A stretch of 16,762 nt of DNA. Source: Bacteroidota bacterium. GTDB taxonomy: Bacteria; Bacteroidota; Bacteroidia; Chitinophagales; Chitinophagaceae. The stretch covers positions 1-16,762 of the forward strand of contig JAEZLJ010000105.1 of assembly GCA_023415275.1 (NCBI GenBank). The letters run 5' to 3'. The notes beneath the pieces are model-generated. The model made no database searches. It saw nothing but the letters and a program-made list of their open reading frames with translations, and was not told where the DNA came from. Of the stretch, positions 7,154 through 14,822 are shown one piece after another (position 1 is the stretch's first letter; every line of letters starts with the position of its first letter). The position numbers were made by a program, and so were the translations under genes.

Positions 7154-8047
7154 TTAATCTAACTGGTACCCACTTTTTCTTAAAAATTCCCGGCAATCCT
7201 GGATGTTTAGAATATCATAGACAGCCTGCTTTTTATCAACAGCTTTGTCATAATAGGCTTTTGCAATACTGTATCCAATATAGTATCCCATATCGGCTGG
7301 CCGGTTGTCTTTTCTTTTGCCTGTATAGAGCCAATTGGCAAAGTCATCATTTTCTCCCATATTCATGTCTTTTATAAAATCCTTCCACAACCACTCCTCA
7401 CGGCCCCTTGCATATTGGTATGGCGCTGCAGAGGCAACTTTTCCAGAGATCAATTCTCCCAGGAAATCAGCACTTCCCTCGATCATGCACTGCTCCAGAA
7501 GGATCTTATATTTGTAAGGTATGTTTTGGTTAGCGTGAACCAGTTCGTGAGCCACCAAAAAGGGAATATTCTGTAGATCGTTCATTTCCGCACCAATGAT
7601 TTGTTCTGTCTTTAAGGAAACACCGCCTGTATTGAAGCGTCCAATGACAAAATAAAGGGGCGGATACTTTGCCGGAGGATATAAATACTTTAACGCATAA
7701 TAAGTAGCCCTGCATTGTGGCAAAACTTCTTCCATTCTTAGCGTGTTTCTGCGAATCCGTAAATAATCTTTACGCCTTCTTATTACGGTAGTAAAAATTG
7801 AATCAGCATTGACAATCCGGTTGTGATCAAGAAAATGCTGTACCCCAATGGTGCCTGCCTTTATGTAATAGTTGTCGAATGCGTGTTTTCCTTCCTGGCG
7901 CATTTTGTCAAATGCCTTCCAGAAATTGATCACGTCTTTATACTCAATAACAGCAGCACCAGGATCAGAAGTAATATGGTCACCTTGGTCCTGTGCAAAA
8001 CATGCATGTGCAGAAAAGAGGATAAAGAAACCTAACAGCATTTTCAT
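7154..8047 (-). CDS. Secreted HExxH zinc metallopeptidase (DUF2268-like)
   Basis: This 297-residue protein has an N-terminal signal peptide (MKMLLGFFILFSAHACFAQ, probable cut before QDQ). The zinc motif is HELVH: His167, Glu168 and His171. It is followed 19 residues later by EGSADF, where Glu190 (or Asp194) is the likely third ligand, the gluzincin pattern of predicted Zn-proteases such as DUF2268. The region between the signal and the motif is helical and charged. It probably acts in the periplasm or outside the cell; the substrate cannot be told. It is transcribed alone. No clear terminator follows, so read-through toward the TPR-CHAT operon is possible. Confidence 0.8.
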   Translation of the reverse strand: MKMLLGFFILFSAHACFAQDQGDHITSDPGAAVIEYKDVINFWKAFDKMRQEGKHAFDNYYIKAGTIGVQHFLDHNRIVNADSIFTTVIRRRKDYLRIRRNTLRMEEVLPQCRATYYALKYLYPPAKYPPLYFVIGRFNTGGVSLKTEQIIGAEMNDLQNIPFLVAHELVHANQNIPYKYKILLEQCMIEGSADFLGELISGKVASAAPYQYARGREEWLWKDFIKDMNMGENDDFANWLYTGKRKDNRPADMGYYIGYSIAKAYYDKAVDKKQAVYDILNIQDCREFLRKSGYQLD

Positions 8048-8088
8048 GATACAATATAGGCTTCCTTTTTTAGGTAGGAGTGCCTGCT

Positions 8089-8395
8089 TTAATTTATTAA
8101 TTCAATAGTATAGGTTCCTGATTTTTTGGCTTGTGCCGATCCTGCAATCTTTTGATATTTTACATTGGAGATCCATCCTTTTCCTCCCAAGGTGAGTAAC
8201 TGCAAGGGACTCGCTATTTCATATGTAATGGTTACACTTATTTTGCATGATTCTGGGAACCTGGAAGCAATTGGGCTGAGAGAGGGAAGTAATTTATTTG
8301 ATTACTTTAGAGCATCTATCGATGCCAACATTGCCAATGTGGATCATTGCGTCATAATTAAAAACGTTTCTCCATAGCCGGTAATTATAAAAGCC
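8089..8395 (-). pseudogene. Decayed coding fragment (C-terminal remnant)
   Basis: On the minus strand, 8301 to 8089 is open for 70 codons without a start codon. It reads like genuine protein (SVTITYEIASPLQLLTLGG, then KSGTYTIELIN, stop), a beta-rich C-terminal end. Immediately upstream the frame hits TAA at 8302-8304. A neighbouring frame is open through DAMIHIGNVGID until 8294, so a frameshift or nonsense change separates the two parts. Further upstream the sequence runs into the oppositely oriented NamZ gene. I do not recognise the family. The plus-strand ORF at 8165-8377 is antisense to this and less protein-like. Confidence 0.4.
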
Positions 8396-9616
8396 ATGAA
8401 TATGAAATTAATTATTTCCCTTTTATTAATTGCAAGTACTTTTCTTTCCCATACAATTCTACCCCCTTACCCTAACAATGATGCTAAGAACCGCATACAA
8501 ACCGGTGCCGAGCAGACAGGCAAATACCTGCCTTATCTAAAGGGCAAAAGGGTAGCCATGCTGGCTAACCAGACAACGATTATTGGCAAAAAACACCTGG
8601 TGGATAGTTTGCAAACCCTCGGCATTAACATCGTCAAGGTATTTGGGCCGGAGCATGGCTTCCGCGGCAATGCCAGTGCCGGTGCATCGGTGGCTGATGA
8701 AACCGATAAGGCAACAGGCATACCCGTGATCTCTCTGTATGGCAAAAAAAATAAACCCACTAAGGAAGACCTGGCCAATGTGGACATCATGATCTATGAC
8801 CTGCAGGATGTAGGCTGCCGCTTCTATACCAATATCAATGCGCTGGCCCGCCTGATGGAGGCTTGTTCCGAGAATGGCAAAGAGTTGCTGATCCTGGACA
8901 GGCCCAACCCTAATGGCTACCTGGTGGATGGCCCCATCCTGGATATGCAGTTCAAATCCGGCATTGGCATGTTTCCCCTGCCTATTGCACATGGATTGAC
9001 AGTAGGAGAGTTTGCCCGGATGGCCAATGGTGAGGGCTGGCTGACCAACAAGATGAAATGTAAGTTGCGCATCATCAAGGTGGCTAACTACCATCATGAT
9101 ATGCCCTATGAGCTGCCGGTAAGCCCTTCACCTAATTTGAATACGCAGCAGGCCATCATGCTCTATCCTTCCACCTGTTTATTTGAGGGCACCTATCTCA
9201 ACCATGGTCGCGGCACCTATTATCCCTTTACCGTCATTGGCAGCCCGGAACTGAAAGGGAAATATACTTTCAATTACATTCCCAAGGGTATCAAGGGCAT
9301 GGCCGAAACACCGCTCTTCATGAACCAGGTTTGCTATGGACTTGACCTGCGCGAGTATGATGTGGAGCAGCTTCGACAAAAGAAGCAGGTGAATCTTCAA
9401 TGGATGATGGAGCTGTACAAGGCTTCTCCAAACAAAAAAGATTTCTTCAATTCCAGCCTAAGCAGGGAAATGGGCGTGATTGAAAGACTGGCCGGTTCGG
9501 CTTTGTTGCGGCAACAGATCATAGAGGGGACATCTGAAAAAGAGATACGTGCCAGCTGGGAGCCTGGATTGAGCCAGTATAAGGTGATGCGGAAGAAGTA
9601 TTTGCTGTATCCTTAA
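8396..9616 (+). CDS. namZ: Exo-beta-N-acetylmuramidase NamZ family (DUF1343, GH171)
   Basis: This 406-residue secreted protein belongs to the DUF1343 family, whose characterised members (NamZ, GH171) remove terminal MurNAc from the non-reducing end of peptidoglycan fragments. Signature blocks are GPEHGFRG (residues 84-91, with a conserved Glu), YDLQDVGCRFYT (134-145), DRPNP (168-172), PLPIAHGLTVGE (194-205) and LPVSPSPNL (240-248). The length is normal for the family. The signal peptide follows either ATG 8396 or ATG 8402, and the two starts differ by only two residues. No other cell-wall recycling gene (NagZ, AmiE, MurNAc kinase) lies in the window, so it seems to stand alone here. Confidence 0.9.
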   Translation: MNMKLIISLLLIASTFLSHTILPPYPNNDAKNRIQTGAEQTGKYLPYLKGKRVAMLANQTTIIGKKHLVDSLQTLGINIVKVFGPEHGFRGNASAGASVADETDKATGIPVISLYGKKNKPTKEDLANVDIMIYDLQDVGCRFYTNINALARLMEACSENGKELLILDRPNPNGYLVDGPILDMQFKSGIGMFPLPIAHGLTVGEFARMANGEGWLTNKMKCKLRIIKVANYHHDMPYELPVSPSPNLNTQQAIMLYPSTCLFEGTYLNHGRGTYYPFTVIGSPELKGKYTFNYIPKGIKGMAETPLFMNQVCYGLDLREYDVEQLRQKKQVNLQWMMELYKASPNKKDFFNSSLSREMGVIERLAGSALLRQQIIEGTSEKEIRASWEPGLSQYKVMRKKYLLYP

Positions 9617-9710
9617 GTATTAAAAGAAAGGCAGGAACACTGTTAAAGTATGGCCGTGAAATGAAAAGTACAGGGCTCCTGGATTTTTGGTGAGGTTAGA
9701 TATCCATTGA

Positions 9711-10454
9711 TCAATAATGGTTAAAGTAAAACCCGGGTCCTGATGTATAGTTGGGGCCAAACAAACCAATGCCCACTTCCACCATCTTCCATTCGCGGTT
9801 AGCCATTTGTGTTTGCAGGGGTTTGAAGAACTCCCTGTTTTCAATAATACCGCGTTCGTTTGTACAGACAGTGTTGCATTTCCATAATCCTCCACCAACG
9901 ATAACTGCACCACCCGGTATGGCGGTATAGTTGCGTTCCAGTTCAATTTTAAATCCCGGCGGCACATGCTTCAAAAGAAAGTAAGGGTCTGCCGGCCGAA
10001 GGCCAACGATGGCTGTGAAGTTAGAAGGCTGGTCAATTAAGATCACCCGTGGAAACCAGGCCGTATCTTCATAATTCACTGGTGCCGCCATGTCAAGGGA
10101 TTCCTGCTCTTTTAGGGTTACCACGTTTCTTTTTTCCCATTGCAGGTTACGGTGGCGTAATTCCAGTTTAGTAAAGAGCTGGATCGTTAGTGTGCCTTCT
10201 CCTTTGTTCAATTTTTTTACCTCGGTGAATAAGGTATCATTGGATAGCTGCATTGTTTCCTGCTGCACTCCTCCGGCCGTTTCCCAAACCAGGACGACGG
10301 AATCTACTTTATCAGCGGGTAAATAAGATGTATTGAGTTTGACGGCGATGCGGGCATTCACTGCAGGGGTAGGAGAAGGCGCATCGCTGTGATCTTTTTT
10401 ACAGGCAAATAATAAAGAAGATAACGACACAACAGCTAACAAAAATGGTTTCAT
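9711..10454 (-). CDS. Lipoprotein of unknown function
   Basis: The protein is 247 residues, with a signal peptide ending in lipobox LFAC, then KKDHSD, so an outer-membrane or periplasmic lipoprotein is expected. After a Pro/Ser linker the first half (about 35-130) is a beta-sandwich-like stretch (ARIAVKLN, VDSVVLVWET, EGTLTIQLFTKL). The second half is rich in Gly, aromatic residues and Pro and ends in YFNHY; I do not recognise it. It is convergent with the NamZ gene, and the 94-base gap has no strong terminator. Part of its 3' end also encodes a minus-strand frame at 9620-9967 that is only a shadow. Confidence 0.75.
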   Translation of the reverse strand: MKPFLLAVVSLSSLLFACKKDHSDAPSPTPAVNARIAVKLNTSYLPADKVDSVVLVWETAGGVQQETMQLSNDTLFTEVKKLNKGEGTLTIQLFTKLELRHRNLQWEKRNVVTLKEQESLDMAAPVNYEDTAWFPRVILIDQPSNFTAIVGLRPADPYFLLKHVPPGFKIELERNYTAIPGGAVIVGGGLWKCNTVCTNERGIIENREFFKPLQTQMANREWKMVEVGIGLFGPNYTSGPGFYFNHY

Positions 10455-10722
10455 TTTACGAGGTTTAGGTATAGTTTCTAATGCGAAACTTTGATTTTCC
10501 CGTTGCCGGGGAACCGGTCAATGAGTGGACAAATTTCAGGAGAAGCCTCTTTGCATAATGTCAATACAGCATCAACTGGTCATAATAGTAGTTTAACGGT
10601 AAAAAGTATGGCTTGAAATGAAACAATGGCTGTAATGGTTTTGCTTACGTGTAGTGATGGCCAAAGAGACAAGCCAAGGAAAAAAGCGGGCAGGTGGAAA
10701 CTGATACCCCATCTAATTTGAA

Positions 10723-10788
10723 GGTATAGCCAGGGTATAGCTACGGTATAGGAACTGTATAGGAGAGCTATAGGAAAGGTATGGATAT
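10723..10788. repeat. Six tandem 11-bp repeats (GGTATAG core)
   Basis: Units start at exactly 11-base steps: 10723, 10734, 10745, 10756, 10767 and 10778. They read GGTATAGCCAG, GGTATAGCTAC, GGTATAGGAAC, TGTATAGGAGA, GCTATAGGAAA and GGTATGGATAT. The step is close to one DNA helix turn, so all cores face one side of the helix, as in iterons or clustered protein sites. The last unit is also the left arm of the palindrome at 10778-10815. No gene covers it convincingly. Confidence 0.85.
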
Positions 10789-10815
10789 TCCGTACCGGTA
10801 CGGAGTATCCATACC
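10778..10815. repeat. 38-bp near-perfect palindrome
   Basis: The left arm at 10778-10796 (GGTATGGATATTCCGTACC) and the right arm at 10797-10815 are reverse complements except at one position (A in place of G), with no spacer at the CCGG centre. No U-run follows, so it is not a standard terminator. The arms end in GGTATGG and CCATACC, the core of the adjoining 11-bp repeats, so the palindrome looks like the same sites in opposed orientation. Confidence 0.85.
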
Positions 10816-11042
10816 GTAGATTGGGAGTTGATAGGTAGTAATTGGGTAGGGACAATGCAATAGAGCTATCTTAGGGATGAATTCCGGGGAATGCAGGCGA
10901 CGCTTATGAAACCAGGGGAGTAATGGAAACATAAAGATTGCTGTTTGTTTTTATATCTAGTAGTATTTCAAAATAAATATTGAGTGTAGTGTAGTTGAAA
11001 TCTTTCCAGGATAAAGAATTCTTTTTTACAGCTATAAAAACA

Positions 11043-11074
11043 AAAACCGTTCTGCGCAAAGCATGAACGGTTTT
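11043..11074 (-). terminator. Orphan terminator-like hairpin
   Basis: AAAACCGTTC (11043-11052) pairs perfectly with GAACGGTTTT (11065-11074), with an inner TGC/GCA extension around GCAAA. On the minus strand it is followed by further U-rich sequence (GTTTTTGTTTTT), as in an intrinsic terminator. It lies about 80 bases beyond the FAS1 terminator with no gene between, so it is either a second stop for FAS1 read-through or the 3' end of a small RNA. Confidence 0.6.
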
Positions 11075-11156
11075 ATAAAGTTGTAAAGTGGGGCCTGGGA
11101 CCTTCCCAAATTTAAACTTATGGACGGCTGATTTGCACCGGTGACTGATCATCAAT

Positions 11157-11185
11157 AAAAAAGCTGCCTCCCAAAGGGAAGCAGC
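11157..11185 (-). terminator. Rho-independent terminator of the FAS1 gene
   Basis: GCTGCCTCCC (11163-11172) and GGGAAGCAGC (11176-11185) form a 10-bp stem with one mismatch and an AAA loop. On the minus strand six U follow (11162-11157). It lies 24 bases after the stop of the FAS1 gene. Confidence 0.85.
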
Positions 11186-11208
11186 CCGACTTTCATAGAG
11201 TTTATCAC

Positions 11209-11763
11209 CTACATTTTAGGAAGTAGTACATGGTCAACCACATGAATCACACCATTCTTCTGATGCACATTGGCAATGGTCACCATGGCTTTTCCACCAT
11301 TTTCATCCCAGATCCAAACATTATCCTTTTCATCCAGGCTGGCGTAAATTTTCCCGCCTTCAAGGGTTTCAATAGAAGCTTTCCCGTGGTTATTTTTAAT
11401 CATCTTCTTCAAACTGGCAGCATCCCATTTACCAGCTACCACATGATACTTTAAAATGGACTGCAGCTGGGTTTTATTTTCTGGTTTTAGCAGGTTGTCT
11501 ACCGTGCCGGCTGGTAACAGGTCAAAGGCCGCATTGGTCGGGGCAAATACAGTAAAGGGGCCATCTCCCTGTAACACCTCTGCCAGGCCAGCTGCCTGCA
11601 CGGCTGCAATGAGCGTCGTATGGTCTTTCGAATGGACTGCGTTTTCTACAATATTTTTTGTAGGATACATCGCAGCGCCTCCCACCATCACGGTATTTTT
11701 TTGTGCAGAAACATGAACTGTCATGAGTGCTAACACCAGTGCAGAAACGAAAATCTTTTTCAT
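11209..11763 (-). CDS. Secreted fasciclin (FAS1) domain protein
   Basis: This 184-residue protein has a signal peptide (MKKIFVSALVLALMTVHVSA, then QK) and one FAS1 domain filling residues about 38-183. Both conserved boxes are clear: H1 as GPFTVFAPTNAAF and H2 as NGVIHVVDHVLLP, with LKYHVVAGK between them. FAS1 domains mediate adhesion to matrix or other proteins; the secreted single-domain form resembles mycobacterial MPT70. The gene has its own upstream motif (AATCC-N15-TCGTA at 11810-11786) shared with the first gene of the neighbouring sigma operon, so it is probably a target of that sigma factor (inference). A strong terminator follows. Confidence 0.93.
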   Translation of the reverse strand: MKKIFVSALVLALMTVHVSAQKNTVMVGGAAMYPTKNIVENAVHSKDHTTLIAAVQAAGLAEVLQGDGPFTVFAPTNAAFDLLPAGTVDNLLKPENKTQLQSILKYHVVAGKWDAASLKKMIKNNHGKASIETLEGGKIYASLDEKDNVWIWDENGGKAMVTIANVHQKNGVIHVVDHVLLPKM

Positions 11764-11785
11764 GGTAAATCTGTTTTCAATGACT

Positions 11786-11810
11786 TACGAAAATCTATTG
11801 TGTGCGGATT
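11786..11810 (-). promoter_or_regulatory. ECF-type promoter motif of FAS1 gene
   Basis: On the minus strand AATCC (11810-11806), 15 bases, then TCGTA (11790-11786), 22 bases before the ATG at 11763. The same two boxes at the same spacing precede the DUF4331 gene (16127-16103). The spacing suits the -35/-10 pair of an ECF sigma factor. The left box (CCAATCC) resembles the CCATCC -35 element I recall for mycobacterial SigK. Confidence 0.6.
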
Positions 11811-11983
11811 GGAAAATAATAAGTTTTTTATGTGCGATGTCTGTAGAGGCATAGTAAGCCAGGTCCGTGCTGTCCGTTTTGGCTCAAGGCGTTATCTACT
11901 AAACAGGTAAGTAGGTGCAGGTGGCAAAGTCAACCTTGTAATGGATGCAGCAAACGACTACATGCTGTTGTCAGTAAGTTTGC

Positions 11984-12841
11984 TTAGGAGGTTTTGCCCA
12001 TGACATACATTTGTTCCAGCGTTGGAGTAGGGCTACCGCCTTGTTTTTCCAGTGTAATGGCAAATGCATCGGCAGCAGCAAAGGCCTTCATTTTTTGCAT
12101 GTAGTTTTTTTGACTATTCAGCAGCCCGGCATCAACAGGTTGGCCATTGACAATGGCCCACAACTGGTATTGCTTGCCAACGGGTGCCTGTGGCAGTGAC
12201 ATATCAGATATGTACACTTCCTGGGTCTTTTTGTTCCAGAAAAGATGGGCAAGAGCGGCTGGTTTACCCGGTACATTTATTAAATCAATTCTTTGGTAAT
12301 CGTTGTTTTGAAATATTTGCAAGGTCTGATTGGAGGCCAGCAATTCTTGTTGTTGAAACGACCAGCTTTTTTGCAATGTGTCTACCTGGTGCTGTAATTG
12401 TGCCACTTCCTGGCGTTGCTGCCGGTTTTGCTGTGATAAATAAACACAAAGGCCTGTGGAAATAAGTATACCAATAATAGCTGCGGCCCCAAGCCATTGC
12501 TGGCGTCGGCGGACGTGTGCTGCTAAAGGAATAACAGGTGCTGCCGTTTTTGCTCCGTTGGCTGTAACAGGGACAACCAAAGGTTCGGATGGATTGGTAA
12601 GTGGCTCTTGCGCTTTTAATGCTTTTAATTTATCCATGACCCTTGTTTTCACTCCAGGTGATGGTAAAGTGGAGGCGGTATTTGCCAAATCCTCCAGCGT
12701 TTTGCTTATGCGGTCAATTTCTTCCTTTATTTCAGGGAACAATAGTGCTAATTGCTCTACCTTATAGGCTTGCTCTTCAGGAAGTAATCCTAATACATAA
12801 AGCTCTAAATCGCCGGATGATATGACACAACTTAGATCCAC
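11984..12841 (-). CDS. RskA-like membrane anti-sigma factor
   Basis: This 285-residue protein has an N-terminal helical sigma-binding domain (about 8-55, GDLELYVLGLLPEEQAYKVE) without zinc ligands. A linker follows, then one membrane helix at about 116-136 (WLGAAAIIGILISTGLCVYL) preceded by RRRQQ, so the N-terminus is inside. A coiled coil lies at 137-172, and an RskA C-terminal domain (PF10099 type) at about 180-283 (AHLFWNKKTQEVYISDMSLP, GKQYQLWAIVNGQPVDAGLL, AITLEKQGGSPTPTLEQMYV). RskA proteins bind and inhibit their partner ECF sigma factor and are cleaved to release it. The gene starts four bases after the sigma stop, the classical pair. The ATG at 12841 is well placed. Confidence 0.92.
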   Translation of the reverse strand: MDLSCVISSGDLELYVLGLLPEEQAYKVEQLALLFPEIKEEIDRISKTLEDLANTASTLPSPGVKTRVMDKLKALKAQEPLTNPSEPLVVPVTANGAKTAAPVIPLAAHVRRRQQWLGAAAIIGILISTGLCVYLSQQNRQQRQEVAQLQHQVDTLQKSWSFQQQELLASNQTLQIFQNNDYQRIDLINVPGKPAALAHLFWNKKTQEVYISDMSLPQAPVGKQYQLWAIVNGQPVDAGLLNSQKNYMQKMKAFAAADAFAITLEKQGGSPTPTLEQMYVMGKTS

Positions 12842-12845
12842 TGAA

Positions 12846-13454
12846 TTATATAAAAATGCTTAAAAGTTTTCGAAGTTTACCAACAGTGCTGCGTATGCGG
12901 GTCTTTACCGTACCTAAAGGTAATTCAAGTATTTTAGCAATCTCCTCATGCGTGTATCCCTGATAATACGCCAGTTCCAATAATTTCCGGTTATCATCTG
13001 GCAATTTTCCTAAGGTCTTCTTCAGCCCTCCATCTTCTACCGCCGATCTTTCTGCTGATATATTATAAACGGTTGAAGATAGCGCTACAGTTTTTGATTG
13101 TTTGTTAAAATCCCTTGAGCGCAACCGGTCAATCGCCTGGTTGCGGGCGATATTAAGCATCCAGGTGTAAAGCCTTCCCTTCCGGGGGTCGTATGACCTG
13201 ATGTTTTGCCAGATCTTAATGAACACATCCTGTAGTACGTCTTCAGCTACCTCGTGCTGGTTCACAATCTGTAGGATCACTACAAACAAGGCCTTTGAAT
13301 AATTGTCATATAAAGAATTGTAGGCCTGTTCATCATGGCGCAGCAATCCATCCACTAATTCCGCTTCTGTATATGTATGATTGGGTGGCAAGACGAGCAC
13401 AAGATAACCGTTTTTCCACTCTAACCATAGGTTAGTCTCCTGGTTTAGTGGCAA
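12846..13454 (-). CDS. ECF sigma factor, partner of the RskA-like protein (SigK-like)
   Basis: The frame is up to 202 residues. Region 2: YNSLYDNYSKALFVVI, EDVLQDVFIKIWQNI, YTWMLNIARNQAIDRLRS. Region 4: LPDDNRKLLELAYYQGYTHE, with HTH EIAKILELPLGTVKTRI. The start is uncertain. The frame opens at a TTG (13454), and GTG 13400 or TTG 13391 would begin just before HTYTEAELVDGLL, the normal ECF N-terminus; no ATG is available. The gene follows the TPR lipoprotein gene by 19 bases and the RskA gene follows by four, so all are probably one operon. Pairing with RskA and a nearby FAS1 gene recalls mycobacterial SigK (inference). Confidence 0.92.
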   Translation of the reverse strand: MPLNQETNLWLEWKNGYLVLVLPPNHTYTEAELVDGLLRHDEQAYNSLYDNYSKALFVVILQIVNQHEVAEDVLQDVFIKIWQNIRSYDPRKGRLYTWMLNIARNQAIDRLRSRDFNKQSKTVALSSTVYNISAERSAVEDGGLKKTLGKLPDDNRKLLELAYYQGYTHEEIAKILELPLGTVKTRIRSTVGKLRKLLSIFI

Positions 13455-13473
13455 GTTTCAAATGACTGTTTTA

Positions 13474-14769
13474 TCAGAAGAGATTTTTGAGGGTCTCTTC
13501 TGCTTGTTTGGTAGCTCCCGGGCCTAGTTCAAACGAACTTTTTAAGCATTCCGAAAAAAGCTTTTTTGCCTCTGATTTTTGATTGGCAGCAGCTAAGATA
13601 TAGGCGCCTTTTAGTAACGCGGCCGGTTCAAAAGTGCGGCCCTTCACATAATTGGTAAATATGTTAAGTGCCTCCCGGGTATGGCCTCGCTGATAATAGA
13701 CCCATGCAAGCCATGAATAGGTTTCAGGTGTTGGGCGGGACACTATTTCGTGCCTGGCCAGGTGTAAGGCTTTTTCGTTGTCTTTGCTTGCTTCCAGGTA
13801 GGCATTAATCAGGTATTTATTATACATAGCTCCATAGGAGGGGTGTTCTACCAATGATAAAAAATGTTGTGTATACCAATTCTTTTCAGCCATGTTTCCT
13901 TCATAACCAGCTATTTCAGCCAATGTCAGATACAATTCCGGAGCTGTACTTTGTGTGGTAATAAACTGCAGGATCCGTTTAGCTTCAGAGGTGTTTTTAT
14001 CATGCGAATAGGCAATCCACGCAATACCTTTTAACGCATATAAATTGGCAGAGTCTTTTGCCAATACTTTTAAATAGGCCTTATAAGCCTCTTTGGTTCT
14101 GCCAGCATGACCATACATGTCCGCCAGATTGGAAAGCACCCAACAGTACAAGCCTGTTTTTTTTGCCGGTTCTACTTTTTTTAATGCCGCTTCCATACGC
14201 TTTATAGCCCCTTCCATGTCGCCCTGATGATCCAGATACTTAGCCTTTCTGATTAAAAAGTCAAACGATGTGGGATCGGTTATACGGCTTAAATACTGTT
14301 TGGCCTCCTGGTATTGCCCCAGTTCCATTCCGGCATCAAACGACAGCAATGCATGGATATAGCCTGATCCATTCTTGTTCTGTGCTTCCTGGTTATAATG
14401 TGCTGCCGTAATAAATTGATGTTGGGTTATGGCCACCTGCGATAAGACCTGTAAAATATTAGGGTCTGACTGATTCAGTTTAGCTGAAGCCCGCTTGATC
14501 AGGGAATCTCCTTTTTTCAGAAAGGCCACGTCACCTTTCAATTTGAACAGCCCCAAATAATTAAAACCCAACTGCAGGAGGTTGACATAGCTGCCTGTAT
14601 CTTTTTGTAAGCGGGATTGCCAAAAAGTTATTTCCGTCCACGTTTTCTCAACTGATAAATTAAAATGGGTAGGCGTCAGAAAACTATTGTAATCCTGTGA
14701 CCGGGCCAGTTGCTGATCAGAACAACTATACAGGATGCAGAGGAGGCTGATGCCAAATATGTATTTCAT
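13474..14769 (-). CDS. TPR lipoprotein
   Basis: The ATG at 14769 gives 431 residues starting MKYIFGISLLCILYSC, a signal peptide with lipobox LYSC. The frame stays open to 14817, but that would add 16 residues before the signal and is rejected. The mature protein is almost entirely TPR-like helical pairs (AITQHQFITAAHYNQEAQN, NLADMYGHAGRTKEAYKAYL, SWLAWVYYQRGHTREALNIF), eight or more repeats. It probably serves as an envelope scaffold that binds other proteins. It lies between the DUF4331 genes and the sigma/RskA pair, all in one direction, so it may be part of the same sensing or effector unit (inference). Confidence 0.85.
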   Translation of the reverse strand: MKYIFGISLLCILYSCSDQQLARSQDYNSFLTPTHFNLSVEKTWTEITFWQSRLQKDTGSYVNLLQLGFNYLGLFKLKGDVAFLKKGDSLIKRASAKLNQSDPNILQVLSQVAITQHQFITAAHYNQEAQNKNGSGYIHALLSFDAGMELGQYQEAKQYLSRITDPTSFDFLIRKAKYLDHQGDMEGAIKRMEAALKKVEPAKKTGLYCWVLSNLADMYGHAGRTKEAYKAYLKVLAKDSANLYALKGIAWIAYSHDKNTSEAKRILQFITTQSTAPELYLTLAEIAGYEGNMAEKNWYTQHFLSLVEHPSYGAMYNKYLINAYLEASKDNEKALHLARHEIVSRPTPETYSWLAWVYYQRGHTREALNIFTNYVKGRTFEPAALLKGAYILAAANQKSEAKKLFSECLKSSFELGPGATKQAEETLKNLF

Positions 14770-14786
14770 AAAATGAATATTTGGTA

Positions 14787-14814
14787 ATACGGGACTGTTT
14801 GTACAGCCCCGTAT
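14787..14814 (-). other. Intercistronic hairpin in DUF4331-TPR operon
   Basis: In minus-strand RNA, AUACGGGGCUGU pairs over 12 bases (one G-U) with ACAGUCCCGUAU around a four-base ACAA loop. It lies between the stop of the C-half DUF4331 gene (14823) and the TPR gene ATG (14769). No U-run follows, so mRNA processing, stabilisation or partial attenuation between the genes is more likely than full termination. Confidence 0.6.
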
Positions 14815-14822
14815 CAAGTGGG

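Larger units (their letters stand above)
10455..11208. other. Long gene-free region
   Basis: About 750 bases lie between the start of the 9711-10454 lipoprotein and the end of the FAS1 gene. They hold the 11-bp repeats and palindrome (10723-10815), a strong hairpin (11043-11074) and the FAS1 terminator (11157-11185). The two minus-strand frames here (10580-10855 and 10904-11155) run through repeats and hairpins, lack any recognisable domain, and were not called as genes. Confidence 0.6.

Noticed and set aside
8230..8262. A fourth GGTTACA-type site (GGTTACACTT, plus strand)
   Set aside because: It has one mismatch in the first box, no second box at the required distance, and lies far from a suitable start.
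8165..8377. Plus-strand frame of 70 residues before NamZ
   Set aside because: It is antisense to the more protein-like minus-strand remnant and has no recognisable features.
10723..10815. CRISPR array
   Set aside because: The repeats are contiguous 11-mers without spacers, and no cas gene is near.
10580..10855. Minus-strand frame of 91 residues with hydrophobic stretches
   Set aside because: It is mostly the translation of the 11-bp repeats and the palindrome and shows no domain.
11075..11150. Possible tRNA on the minus strand (GGTCCCAGGCCCCAC resembles a 3' end)
   Set aside because: No TTCRA T-loop, anticodon arm or cloverleaf could be drawn.
10904..11155. Minus-strand frame of 83 residues
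   Set aside because: It runs through the orphan terminator hairpin and has no signal, domain or plausible start context.
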